The notes beneath the pieces were generated by a model. That model was not told the DNA's origin and did not search any database. It was given only the letters and a program-made list of their open reading frames with translations. A DNA stretch of 64,000 nucleotides from Streblospio benedicti (lineage: Eukaryota > Annelida > Polychaeta > Spionida > Spionidae), in contig CM032659.1 of assembly GCA_019095985.1 (NCBI GenBank), positions 14,750,379 to 14,814,378 of the forward strand, read 5' to 3'. Below are positions 50,685 through 62,315 of the stretch, in pieces; positions within the stretch are counted from its first letter, which is position 1, and every line of letters begins with the position of its first letter. Both the position numbers and the translations under genes were made by a program.

Positions 50685-51172
50685 CGTGAATATGCGTTTG
50701 AGTTTAACCCTTCAGAGACACAAACAACAATGAAATCCCCCAACATTTGCAGCCTTTTTATGTTGCATCATTGCATATTGTGCAGATAAAGCTTACGGGA
50801 TCGTCTGCAATTACGGTCTATGACCTTTCAGATGGACTGGATCAAAGGGCAAGCTAATGGGACCATTTGGAACTAGCACAACATAAAATGGGAACATCTT
50901 TATGAAAATTGTCAGCAAACCCACTGCTAGCAGAGAGACATAACGATCAATAAGTTAGTTCTCCAGACGAAGCAGAAAACCAAAACGTTGATACAGATCA
51001 ACAACTCAATAATCCAAAACGGGAGCCCACAGGCCGAAGAAAAGTCAAAATCACTTCTCCAGAGAAGTGATAACACTTTTTGGGCCCGAAACTGGCAGAA
51101 GTGAGTCATTGTTTTCACGTAGACAACCCTAATATTGGAGCATCGTGCTGTTGAAAAAGATGCTTCCGTTCC

Positions 51173-51370
51173 ATGCTTCTATTGCTTCCGATTGTAACGT
51201 TAGTGGCGGCTCTTACGGTTTCATCTGTCACAATACATCTTCCCAATGCAGCAGACGAGGCCACAATTCAGCAAAAAAGCCTAAGGATCTTGCAAATAGT
51301 AAAGAAGCCCCCCAAACAGCCCCGAACGCATGCCGATGGTGTGGTTTTGAGCACACAAGCCGAAATGTGA
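51173..51370 (+). CDS. Possible small secreted ORF (weak)
   Basis: A 65-codon ORF opens with a hydrophobic leader (LLLLPIVTLVAALTVSSVT) followed by a polar Lys/Pro/Gln-rich stretch and a stop. The leader looks like a signal peptide. No family, splice border or duplicate supports it, and the opposite strand is also open. It is listed because its leader could be the missing signal-peptide exon of some gene; there is no stronger evidence. Confidence 0.2.
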   Translation: MLLLLPIVTLVAALTVSSVTIHLPNAADEATIQQKSLRILQIVKKPPKQPRTHADGVVLSTQAEM

Positions 51371-51804
51371 AAAATCGGTCCAGAACCCGCCACAAACGAC
51401 CCATTCCCAGCCGAACCAGCCAAATCACTCCACCTTAGATCACGCACAATCCACCCCGAAATGACAAATCGGGCGTCTTTTGGAAGGTCTGGGGCTAGGG
51501 TCGGCCATTTGAAATGGGGACCTAACACACCACAATGTTTTACACGAATATGTTATGTTTACACGAATAACTTTTATCAAAAATATTGTGTGCTGCTGAA
51601 AACTTTTTACATTAACAGTTTGTTTCTACATGTGTCCCCCAAAAAATAGTTTCTTTCTATATGTGTCCTGAAAAAAATACTTTGATTTTTTAAAAATAAA
51701 TCACCATTTTCAATCACGGAATCTGTACAAACAAGTAGCCGTCACCAAACACCAAAAAAATCTCCCCCTGCTATCCTTGAGTGTGTTCATCGTGTTGGAA
51801 TCCA

Positions 51805-52182
51805 TATATATTTACAAAGTTCATCATCACACAACAGAATAATCTTACATTGATTGACGGTTTGGGCAACTGCTGATGCCATTTTCAAAATCTCTCCGCG
51901 CATGTCAAGGTCAATCTGCAGTGTATTGGACAGGGAGAGTGACTGGAGGACAAGAACCATCAAGGAAGCGATCAAGATACCATGGACAGATACAGGTCAT
52001 GAACAGGGACGAGGGGGCTTTTCAACTCTCTCATGTGTACGATCCGATTTTCAGCATCGGAAGTCGTGCGGATTGACCTTGACATGCGCAGAGAGATTTT
52101 GAAAATGGTAACAGCAGTTGTTGAAACTGTCGATCAATGTAAGATTATTGCGTTGTGTGATGATGAACTTTGTAAATATGAT
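51805..52182. repeat. Inverted duplication with coding-like arms
   Basis: Arms 51805-51917 and 52068-52182 are inverted copies, roughly 85% alike. Read outward from the centre, each encodes IDLDMR, EILKM, QCKII and LCDDELCKY with conservative differences, so both arms look like copies of one coding segment of unknown family. The 150-base spacer encodes pieces (DRESDWRTRTIKEAIKI; NRDEGAFQLSHVYDPIF) that recall the tail seen after retroelement polymerases. The spacer is degenerate. Confidence 0.55.
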
Positions 52183-52609
52183 AGATCAGCCCCTTTGTCA
52201 GCAATTTTACAATTAGTAATTCAAATACGTGTGTAAGTCAGCCCCGATGGAAGAAGTAGAGCCTGGAAGCATTTTGACGTGACCCTTACCTTAGCCAATC
52301 ACGTGACCTTGACCTTCAATGCCCCTGGGGCTATTACGCTCGAAGGGTGATTACCCGAGGCTAATTTTAGTCTTTAATTGACTTCAAACCCGCAGGGCAC
52401 CCACGGGATAGATTAGTGACGTCAGAGCGCAGTGGGCGGGGCCGTGTTGCGTACAGCGCATCAGATGTTTGTTACACGTTTGACCACGTTATGTGAAGAA
52501 ATAGACGCGACCGCCTACAAGAGTTACATCTACAAGAATGCGTTTTATAAAACTGAAAAAATATATTCAAAATTTTTACTTTGATAGTTACATTGTAAAA
52601 ACACTACGA

Positions 52610-53260
52610 ATGAGTAGTATAAGTTGGGAGCTACGGGAGAAGCAATTAAGGGCTATACGGGAGAAGCTATTAAAATTCCTTCGAGCCATTAACGTCAAAC
52701 GATACGGGAGAAGCTATTAATCACGCCGGCTGAGCAGGTGGCGGCGGCGGCGGCGGCGATGCGGCGCTCGTCATCGCTAGCGTTGGTCGGTCATCGAGTA
52801 GACCACAGAACGAGGAGCCCGGTGATTCACGCTCTAGCGCGGGACGTCAGCTCGGGATAGCTGGGGGACTGGGGAGTAGCGGCGGAGGCCCGTTGTCAGC
52901 GTATAATCGCTATTTCATAACCGTAAATCAATACAGTACAACTACGTAATAACGTGATAAGATCAATAATCCTACACTCGATAAAGCGTGAACGCGGGAT
53001 CCGCGGCGGATCCGCGGAATAAAAAGCTAACTAAATCAATAAATACAGTACAACTACCGTGATAAGATCAATAATCCTACACTCGATAAAGCGTGAACGC
53101 GGGGGATCCGCGGAATAAACCAAGACAGCCCGAGACGATCTCATTAAATATTCGATCTCATTAAATATGCAGGCCGAAGCCATTAGTATGCAAATGAGGG
53201 GGCGATCTCATTAAATATTCGATCTCATTAAATATGCAGGCGAAGCCATTAGTATGCAAA
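52610..53260. repeat. CpG-rich patch and tandem arrays running into a gap
   Basis: Three short repeat systems in series. ACGGGAGAAGCTATTAA-like units occur three times at 52630-52720. After a CpG-rich (GGC)n patch at 52735-52890, a unit of about 100 bases (GTGATAAGATCAATAATCC core) occurs twice at 52925-53125. A unit of about 65 bases built on ATCTCATTAAATAT and GCCATTAGTATGCAAA follows from 53139 and breaks off at the gap. The last unit carries an ATGCAAAT octamer. The gap probably hides more units. Confidence 0.75.
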
Positions 53261-53360
53261 NNNNNNNNNNNNNNNNNNNNNNNNNNNNNNNNNNNNNNNN
53301 NNNNNNNNNNNNNNNNNNNNNNNNNNNNNNNNNNNNNNNNNNNNNNNNNNNNNNNNNNNN
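53261..53360. other. Assembly gap (100 N)
   Basis: One hundred unknown bases interrupting the 65-base tandem array. Confidence 0.99.
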
Positions 53361-53594
53361 CTATGCCACCAATGCGGAATGTTAAGGACAAATGCTCCTC
53401 ACCATTTTTGCTACGTTATAAAATATGTGTGATTCAGTGAGAATTATCAGCTGTTCAAAGCGCTGCTAAATTCTTTGCAAGTACAGTGTACATATAGTAA
53501 GTTTTAAATATAATTTTGATATTTTTAATATTGCCATAATTATTTTATCAGAAAGAATTGTCACAAAGAATAAAGTAACATGATACATACTTGT

Positions 53595-54593
53595 GTACTC
53601 TCGAGTTCCGAATAGCGGTACAGTCTTGAATAAGAATACAGGTTGGAAAATCACAACATTTTTGATAACAGTACAGGTTTGAATAAAGATACAGGATGGA
53701 AATTCTATTGAAATCGAATAAGAGTACGGGATGAAGATAGGCTATAATGTGAAGTGGACCACAGGTCCTGTTACTCCGTTTTTTAACAGGACCGCCAGAA
53801 CTTTAACTGGACCATAACCTAGAACAGCGTTCAAAAAATGCAGCGGTCAAGGTAATGGATCAGAATCAGAATGTGATTTACTTGTTTCAAAAGAGGAATA
53901 CCAATGCCATGTACATGTACAAAGTTTTATTTAGAAAATATCAACAAATTTTGTACACATTGTCATCAGTTAACCCATCTAATTAACCAGACTCAGTCAT
54001 GCCAGATAGGGGGGTGGGGGGTTGTTAAACTACTCATATTTTCGCTCATATAATATTACGTTTGTGAGGATTAAACGAATCATACATGACTCCACTTATT
54101 ACTAAAAACTAACCTAGTCTAGCAGCATTGATTCTTCATCATTAAGATACACTGCTGCACTGTTAATCCATAGAATTTGCAATAATATTGAGATATTTCT
54201 CAGAAATTTGATTGCCAGTCGCCATATTGTCAATGTGAACTTGCTATTCCCACAACGCTATGCAATTTTCCTACGATATTGCGTATTTATTTGCACAGAC
54301 CATGAGGTATTGCTTACATTATTGTTATCGCACTTGACAAATAGCAACAGGTAAACAAAATGGCGGCCACGAGGGGCAAAAACAGATGTCGAAGCTTGTA
54401 TTTTCATATATTTGTGGATATATATTGCGGTTTTCTTGGAGATCGAGTGAGAATGTACAATGCCTAATAAACATACAGGGTGACAAAGCTTTTTTTTTAA
54501 TAAGCGTACAGACTCGAATGAGGCCGTACAGGGTGGAATATTTTTGTAGAATAAATACCCGTACATGTACGGGAATTCGGAACTCGAGAGTAC
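53595..54593. mobile_element. Non-autonomous DNA transposon, 19-bp TIRs
   Basis: Perfect 19-base inverted ends (GTACTCTCGAGTTCCGAAT at 53595-53613, complement at 54575-54593) bound 999 bases. Subterminal regions contain many short GTACAGG, TGGAAA and GAATAAG words in inverted arrangement, as in elements with clustered transposase-binding sites. There is no transposase ORF. A YY1-like AAAATGGCGGCC lies at about 54357. Superfamily undetermined because no clear target duplication is seen. Confidence 0.75.
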
Positions 54594-54808
54594 TGTGTGA
54601 GTAACAGCTGCAATATCTTACCTAACTTAATACGACTCTTTTCATTGTTGGGCAACCAAACATTCTGTGTTGATAAGGAAAGCTATTTATAGGTTGTCTG
54701 TGGGATAAGTTGTCAAAAATGTTGGTTTCAAGCCCTGTCAATTATTAAAAACGAAGTTGAGTTTTATCTTCTCTGTGTGTGAGGCGCCGTTTCTCTTTAT
54801 GCCTGCAG

Positions 54809-57800
54809 GTGGCGTGTGTCTGCGGAGCAGGAGAGTGCGGTGCCGCTTGGCACTGTTCTCACAGATCAGGGTGCCATCACCATACAGCGCCACTACCAGG
54901 GTGAATAATACAAAAGCATTTTTTCACATTTTTTTTCATCACATAAAATGTAGCACTCTTATTCAAATTTGGATGTAGGTTAGTCATTTTTCTGACTAAA
55001 AAGGTTTGACTATTTTTCTGACTAATGACACTTTCTCCACTAATCTTGACACTGCTAAATTACAATGCTAAGTTATTAATTGATCAAAATGTCATTGGTG
55101 CCATTCATTAGTTTACAAACATTTGTAAGTAAAAAAAAAGCTTTACATCAATGTACAACACGTAGTACCTGGATAAAACTGGACAAAATCAAAACTAATG
55201 TTCATTATTGATGAAAAGTAATGATGCTTTATGTGTAATGATTTTGTTCACATTTGTATTATTTGTATATTAGTTGAATATACTATTGAATCACATGCAG
55301 TGCATACATGACACTTCTTACCTGATTTTTGCAACAAAAAACATTTAATGTCAAATTATTTGACTCTGCAAACAAGCTCTGCAAACAAATTCTTCTCCAA
55401 CGCAATTAAAAACCAAGTAAAGTAAATCTTAACCCATGTCACATAATTAACTGCATTACATAACACCATCGTCCTTACTACAGACCTGCCAAGGTGTACG
55501 ATTTGGTCGTACAATGTACGATTTTAGACCCTGTACTACGCCTTACGATCTATGTAACTAAATTGTACGATTTTCACCCCCCCACAAATATTACGCCGTC
55601 TTTATATGTTATTTATCATTCCCAAAGCAAATATTTGCGGGTGCCATATTGTCTCGCCTTTCAATCACTCGGAAACAGCCGAGATTTGCCGACTAATGAA
55701 GCGGCGCATTCGAATGACTTACCGAAACTGAAAGCAATAACATGATAATGCACCGCATGTATCTTTGGCAGACGACAGCTGCTTTATTGATCGGCCGCAC
55801 TCGGCTGTTTCCGACCAGCTGTGACGAATTAAGTGCACGTGCTTATAATTAAACTCAACATAGCAGACTGACTTTTCCATCAATTATATCTTTCTTAGTG
55901 GATATTTTATCAAGTGATTATCGTCAAAATGTCTCAGAAAAAGACCAAAACCAAAGTGATATATAAACAGTCGTTTTCTGAGGATTACAGCAAAAGATGG
56001 CCATTTATTGTAAAGGGACTGCTCCCACACCACGCGAGATGTACTTTATGTAGTGTTAATATCTCTATTTCACATGGAGGTAGCAATGACATTTCCAAGC
56101 ATATAGCTACACAGAAGCACACTCACATGTCCAGAAAATCTGCTACAACTACGGATATAAGAGACATGTTTCCTAAAGTTGGTGATAAGGCTCACACGCT
56201 GAAAGCTGAAGCTTTGATGTGTGAGTTTCTAATAGAGCACAATCTTCCATTGGCCGTATCAGATCACCTCACAGCATTAATCAAAGCAGCAGTGCCAGAT
56301 AGTCAAATTGCCAAGAAGATAACTTGTGGAAGAACCAAGACCTCATATATTGTGAAGGTAAGCTAGAGAACTAGAACTCTATAAGATATATTATTAATGG
56401 TACATTTTATTCTGCTTCTTTACTGTTATAATATGTCATGTATTTTGAATTGTAATGTATTCCATTTCCTTAATTTCCTTTTTAGGAAATTGCCAAAAAT
56501 GATGTCGTGTCAATCGCCAATCACATCAAGACTGGACCGTTTTCGGTGGCGACAGATGGCTCACAAGACTATACTGATTCTAAACCCCCCCATTGTGGTT
56601 AAATATTTTGATAGTGAAATTGGGAAAATATTGACAACACTTTTAGAAATTCCGGAACTAAAGTAAAGTTCTACTGGCATGAACATATTTAATTTACTGC
56701 AGAACAGCTTTAGACAACATGAGGTTCCATGGACAAATGTGATATCATTTTCTGCAGACAAGGCATATGTAATGTCAGGAAAGAAGAAAGGGGTGTATGG
56801 TTGTTTGATACAAGTGGCGCCTCATGTTCACTTTGTTCACACACTCACATACCCTTAAAGAGACTTTTTAGTAACCTGATTTATTACATATTGTATTTGT
56901 ACATTGATGTATTTTTGGGTTTTGAGTCTTATAGTGAACTTGTTAAAGTGAAGAAATAAAAGAAATGAAATATCATTAAGAAAATTGTATAAATGTTTAT
57001 TTCAAATCACACTGTCACAAAATTTATCATAATACGTGCATTATTTAGAAATCCTGAAGAAATCTTTCATGAATTAACCTTTTATATCAGATTATTCCAT
57101 CTCTAAATTTTGGTAGTAAAGTGCTCCAGAATGCACTAGATTGCAGGAAATTAGATCAAATTTTAAAAATTTTCTGGGGGGCATGCCCCCAGACCCCCCT
57201 AGATAGGCACCGGCCCTACGGGCCGGCGCAGTCACGCCTTCCGTGATCATTGTACTATTTCAAATCTCAAAATGTTGGCAGGTCTGTTATTAGCTGCCAC
57301 AACTGGAAGTGACTAAGTGCTAACTTCTATTCATGGTTTGATTACATAACTGTCTTGAATATTGCTTTTATATACATGTATATCAATTCTAGAGGGGATT
57401 GAATTATTACAGAGTTGTACAAGATAAAATACATGTATGTGGAGAATGTAAGTCAGGGAATATATGAAATTAAAGTGTTTTTAACATACAATCAAATGAA
57501 TCTTTCCAAATATTTTGCCATATTACCTGTGCTTTATATTTTATATAGCATTTATAAATGTGCATGTATTAGCCAACTGAACTATTTGAATTATTTACAG
57601 TTTTGTTTATGTAAATCACTTTATATACTGCTAAAGTAAACAGGCCAGTTTTAACTAACAAAAGCTATACAAGCATTATTATCTTTCATGTACTGTAGCT
57701 TATATATTTTTAAAAATGCATGTATCAGCTGGCATGCATTAATCATTTTTTAAATAATTTATATATTTTACTTACAGTTTTGTACAGTTTCATACATTAA

Positions 57801-60800
57801 AGTTTAAACCAATGGTAAAAACACACTTGTACGAAACCCTATCAACCCTGTTTTTTAATTGCATATATATCCATATGCATTTATCAAGCATTCTTTAAAC
57901 AAGTATACATTACTTATTATATTATATGACTTATAAAACCCATTTAAGACAGATAAAGCAATAAAATAACCAATTATTTAGTTTTGTACAGTTTCGTACA
58001 GGTTTACTGTAAGAAACTAGTTTCGTACTGTACAGTTTAAACACGGTTTAAACCACCGGTTAAAACACGCCCGTACGAAACCCTGCCAACCCTGACATGT
58101 ATGTTGCATCATAGAAATTCCAATTTAAAATATTCGTAATATGTAATGCACTTGTTTGATTGAAGGAATGTGGATGGTAACCATAAGAGCATTATGTTAA
58201 TATGTAGGCCAATGTTCATTGTGAATATGGAAAAGGTCTGTACAGCTATATAGTGGACTGTTGAAATCCCGTTGTTGGCATCGCATTTCAGTGCCAGCGT
58301 CGTCGTTATCCGTAGTGCGTCTGCGTACCAGAGATGGCGCCGCTGTCGGCGTGGTGTTCGTCGATCTCACCGCAGGGATCGCCGCTCTCCGCGACGCAGT
58401 ACGACAGCAGGTTAGGACCATTGATTTAAGAAAATATTTACTTGTGTGTAGGATAGCTATCCTGAAGAATCGCCCTTTCTAATTGAAATATGTACATCCA
58501 AATAGATAAAGTCCATGTGAATAGTCAACCATCTGAACACCAACAGGGTTTTAGAATGAAAATTTGTCAATTTAGGAAGTGGGCTTTTATATGAATGTAT
58601 AACTGTATTGGAATTTTAGTGATGTCAAAATTTAGGTTTGGACTTTGTACACTCGTGTTTATGATCAACTCCGTGGGAAGTCTGTCATTTTTGTATCAAA
58701 TATAGTAAAAATCAGCATAAACATCTACATGTAGAGTGTGAGGCAGAGGGTTGGCACAGGGGTCCTTGTTTGCAAATGTATGTTCATTGAAGTAAAAAGA
58801 GTTCACTAAATCTACTTAGGATACATGTCATTGTTTAGAGATATAAACTAGGTAGATTCATCTCTCCAGGTATCAGAATCAAAATATTAACTTTAGGTCT
58901 TATTAAAGTGGATCAAATAAACAAAAACTTGTTAAAGCTTCAACCACTGCAGCAGGCTTGTTCACTATCGCTCTCCATAATGCTGTTTAGTATGACATCT
59001 ATTGTTGGCATTACAAACCTCATCCTTTGTCAGATTAACAGCTGTTGTGCCCCCATAGTCCTCTTCAACAGACTGTGGAAAGTTTGTGTTTGCCACCATC
59101 TCTATTTAGAGAAGGACGAATCATTTGTATATAAATAGACTCCTTCACTTCATGCTCGAACAATAAGGACTCAACACATACAGGACTGTAGCTCGAATTT
59201 TAAAAGATCGGAGGCAAAATATGTTGGGCAAGCATACATGCAAACGCCATATGTGCACAGCTTTTCTAGGTGTGGCCAGGTTCATGTCTAGAGACCTCTG
59301 ACAAGGTACTGCTTTGCTGTCTGTGTTCAAGGAACACAGTGTTCAGCGAGCATTCGGTGAACAGTCACAGTGAACAAGGCCATAGCAGTGGTTGAAAGCT
59401 TTGATTAACAAGTTTTCTTAATTCGTCCAGTGTAGTGAGAGTTTAAAGTTATTAACCTGTCCTGGTGTGTGCCTCTAGCTGGGTCGTGACTCCGGCTTCC
59501 AGCTGCTGGACGCGGCCGGCTTCCCCATCCTCCCCCAGCAGGAGCACGCCTTCTGTGTCCTTGACCTCCTAGGCCATGCTGGCGTCATCACACTCACACA
59601 CTCACCCAGGTAGGCCAATGTTAGTCTGACCTTCTCACTTGCCCCAGGAATGCAAGCACCCACTGTTATCACCAGTGACCCATAGACTCCACTGACAAAA
59701 AATATCATTCGATATGTGACATCAGTTATGTTATGAGAATTTGCTTTGTTAGTGATTTCTTGGTTTTTTGTCTGGCTGGGACACAAATACAGTTGGACTT
59801 GTTTAGCTCCAACTTGAACAGAGTAGACAGTATAATTGCAAATTATCAGAGGCAATCACACTGCAAATATCATGAAGGAAAGCTACTAGCTGCTCGAATT
59901 ATCCATAGATGATTCTAACTGGATCATGATACAGTGATGCATGGTTCTTTGTTTCTGCCAGCAGGGGTTCTACTCCGGTGCCACCAGGGGTCAGGCAGCC
60001 TCCAGCAGCCATAATACGCTCAGACAGCGACGTGTCCTCACTCCTGTCATACCAAGGACCACACGGCAGCAGGTGGGTGGACAGAACCTTCAGCAATGCC
60101 TTGCACTTAACCTTTTATCGTCCGTGTAGTCATTGATGTCTAAAATAAAGCTCAAATTCTAAGATGTATTATTTGGTTGTAGATGGCTCCTCTTATGTTG
60201 TGGCTATATTATACCCTCTTTTCCACCATTCAATAGAAATTCAAGAGTTAAAAAGTCCAAAAGTTTTGTCAGAAGATGAAAATATTTGAGATATATTTAA
60301 GAATAAAACAAAAACTCCGTTTGGCTTAAATTTTTAACTTCTTAACTTTTTAACTTTTGAATTTCTAAAATGGTGGAAAAGAGGGTAGCCACAACATGAC
60401 CTCAAATTCGATGCTATAGTCAGTTGCAGCCTCGAATGAAGTCTAATATATGCTCAAATCTGATACTATTGATGCCTAGTGCAATAAAGGCTGAAAAAGC
60501 TCAAAATTACACAGATAGATGTCTGATTTTCATGAATTTACGTATGGTGAATCACGTATCTATTGTGCTAAGTATTACTGGCATACTGGTACATGTAAAA
60601 GCAATTAGCTTATAAGTAGTGCATAATATCTGCATGTTTTGTAATGTTACTGCAGAAAATCTTTGACATTCATTGTAGCAATGATTTATTATCTGCTAAT
60701 AAATATGATATAATATTCATTGCAGAATGCATTGATTCATTAACATCGAATTTACAATAGAGTACTAAATATTGTATAGACCATTTTCCCAATTTAGGAG

Positions 60801-61783
60801 GTTGTGCTTTACTACAAATGCAATATACCGTACCCTGTATGAAATTCACACTATTCAGTGTTGTATGCTCAAAATATGATTTAATGCATTAATGGCCGCT
60901 GCCAGTACTAAAAATGCAACAATTATGCAAAGCTGTAGTGTTATTTAGGTAATAGTGGCTGAGTTAGTGTCAGTTATGTGAAGTGTACATTTTAATGATG
61001 CAGCCTTCACTCGTATTGCAGCTCTCACTTGCAGCAAGAGCACCCGTTCTGCTCCACCAAGGACCTCGTGCGACGCCGCGCCTCCTACCAAACGGAGGAC
61101 GGCGGCGCCACAGTGGCTCCCTCCTGTGGTACGTTACGACAGACAACACTCTTCTCTGCATGGCTCTAGGATAGCACATTGGCCCTGAGTACTCGTAGAT
61201 CCAGGTTTTTCTGAAAAATGCGATTAGTTTTCATGTCCATGCAAAAGCAGAGATTTGTTTTGGTTTTGGTCAGTTGGCAATATGGCCAGATTTAATATGA
61301 CAGATGCTTTAATTAAAAAGGGCTCATATGTAATGCTTACATGCTGCATGTAAGTAAAGATACCTATCATTAATGCGATTAGTGGTGTTTTTTGTTACAA
61401 AAAAATAAATGTAAAAAATGTTTTAAAACATGTATTTCTATAATGACTTATTCAATCCTGTATGTAAGATAAATCCATTTACAAACACTTAAATGAAAAA
61501 CACATTTGATAGAGCACACAACTACATCTACTATTATCACGTAACCCCTTTATGTCTTGTGTACATTTAAGAAAGCAATGAAAATCCAAAAATACAGACG
61601 ATATCAATGGAAAAATATTTTGATAGCTAAAAAGTGAAATTTAGAAAGTGATGTCTCATTCCAGCCTTGGTCACAGCGGCGTCACCCAAACAGATCGTGA
61701 TCAGCTACGTGCGGGCCGAGGCTGCCGACCATGCACTGCAGCTCAAATGGGCGCTGAGTGACAGAGGATACACCGTGTTCCTC
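54809..61783 (+). CDS. TIR-domain protein, six internal exons (partial)
   Basis: Exons 54809-54900, 58292-58410, 59479-59609, 59965-60072, 61022-61128 and 61665-61783. Every border is GT-AG and phases chain without a stop (in 2; out 1,0,2,2,1,0), about 225 residues. Exon 1 encodes VSAEQESAVPLGTVLTDQGA; exons 2-3 give SVVRLRTRDGAAVGVVFVDL and FQLLDAAGFPILPQQEHAF, which may be a ubiquitin-like fold (inference). A linker rich in Pro and Ser contains RRRAS, a possible basophilic-kinase site. The last exon opens a TIR domain: KQIVISYVRAE is strand A with box 1, then ADHALQLKWALSDRGYTVFL. TIR domains mediate adaptor assembly in immunity or cleave NAD. The catalytic Glu region and box 2 would lie in later exons outside the window. 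The 5' end was not found. Confidence 0.75.
55481..57286 (+). mobile_element. hAT transposon with split, broken transposase
   Basis: Perfect 12-base ends CAGACCTGCCAA (55481-55492) and the complement (57275-57286) bound 1806 bases. The right end has the palindromic GGGGGGCATGCCCCC run and CCGGCCCTACGGGCCGG. An ORF at 55929-56366 encodes a BED-type zinc finger (FSEDYSKRWPF, HHARCTLCSVNISISHGG, DISKHIATQKHTHMS). After a GT-AG intron (about 56358-56486), EIAKNDVVSIANHIKTGPFS leads to ATDGSQDYTDS, the first catalytic Asp region. A frameshift at a run of seven C (56584-56590) and later stops separate this from SADKAYVMSGKKKGVYG, the second Asp region. Flanks CCTTACTA and TTATTAGC are not a clean 8-bp duplication. 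It lies inside the first known intron of the TIR gene, same strand. Confidence 0.8.
57776..58095. repeat. Two direct copies of a TACGAAACCCT-ended repeat
   Basis: A unit starting GTTTTGTACAGTTTC and ending GTACGAAACCCT(G/A)(C/T)CAACCCTG appears at about 57777-57851 and 57981-58096. The second also contains nested GTTTAAAC palindromes. The complement of its end, CAGGGTTGGCAGGGTTTCG, resembles a hAT-type terminus, so these may be ends of non-autonomous hAT relatives; no opposite end was located. Confidence 0.5.
60195..60397. mobile_element. MITE with about 65-bp inverted arms
   Basis: Left arm 60195 to about 60262 and right arm about 60331-60397 are inverted copies (ATGTTGTGGCTA, then CCCTCTTTTCCACCATT, then AGAAATTCAA and AGTTAAAAAG). 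The left arm carries an extra TATTATA relative to the right. No ORF. It lies in a TIR-gene intron between the fourth and fifth known exons. Confidence 0.75.
61665..61783 (+). CDS. First exon of TIR domain
   Basis: A 119-nt exon (phase 1 in, phase 0 out) with acceptor CATTCCAG and donor GTAGGG. It encodes the beta-A strand and helix A of a TIR fold: QIVISYVRAEAADHA then LKWALSDRGYTVFL. The box-1 Tyr is present (ISY). The next exon should open with the Asp that usually follows this strand; none is visible before 64000, so the intron exceeds 2.2 kb. Confidence 0.7.
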
Positions 61784-62315
61784 GTAGGGATTTCTCCTTT
61801 TTCCTTTGCTGCTTATCAATTTTGTATTGAACGGTTCATCAAGTTTAACTGATAAAACAATGCCATATAATACAGTTTGAACACATACACAAATAATGCA
61901 TGATATTGAATAATAAGTGATTTCGTAAATTGAATGTGACGTCACAAGGTCAGAGGTCAATGGTAATAAAGACGTGTATTACGCATGATTTTCCTATACA
62001 GTATATAGTAAAACTCGGCGACAAAAATAAGGTAAAAACTTTGCTTATCATAATACGTTAGTTATGAATTTTAGTCACCTCTTGTAGGAAAGGTGTAAGA
62101 ATGCACAGCTGAAAGCAGAGATTAAATTGGCATTAAATACCACTTGAAAAGCTTGTGTGAAATCCGCTGTGAAAATGTAAACAATGGCAGAGTACTGCAT
62201 ATCACGCTTCGAAAAGTCTATGTTACCAAAACTGCCAAAGCTCTCGCAGGTTTACTAACTATAGCATATGGTTGTTTATAAAGTGCTGGGTTGTTTTCTC
62301 TGATATATTTGATGA

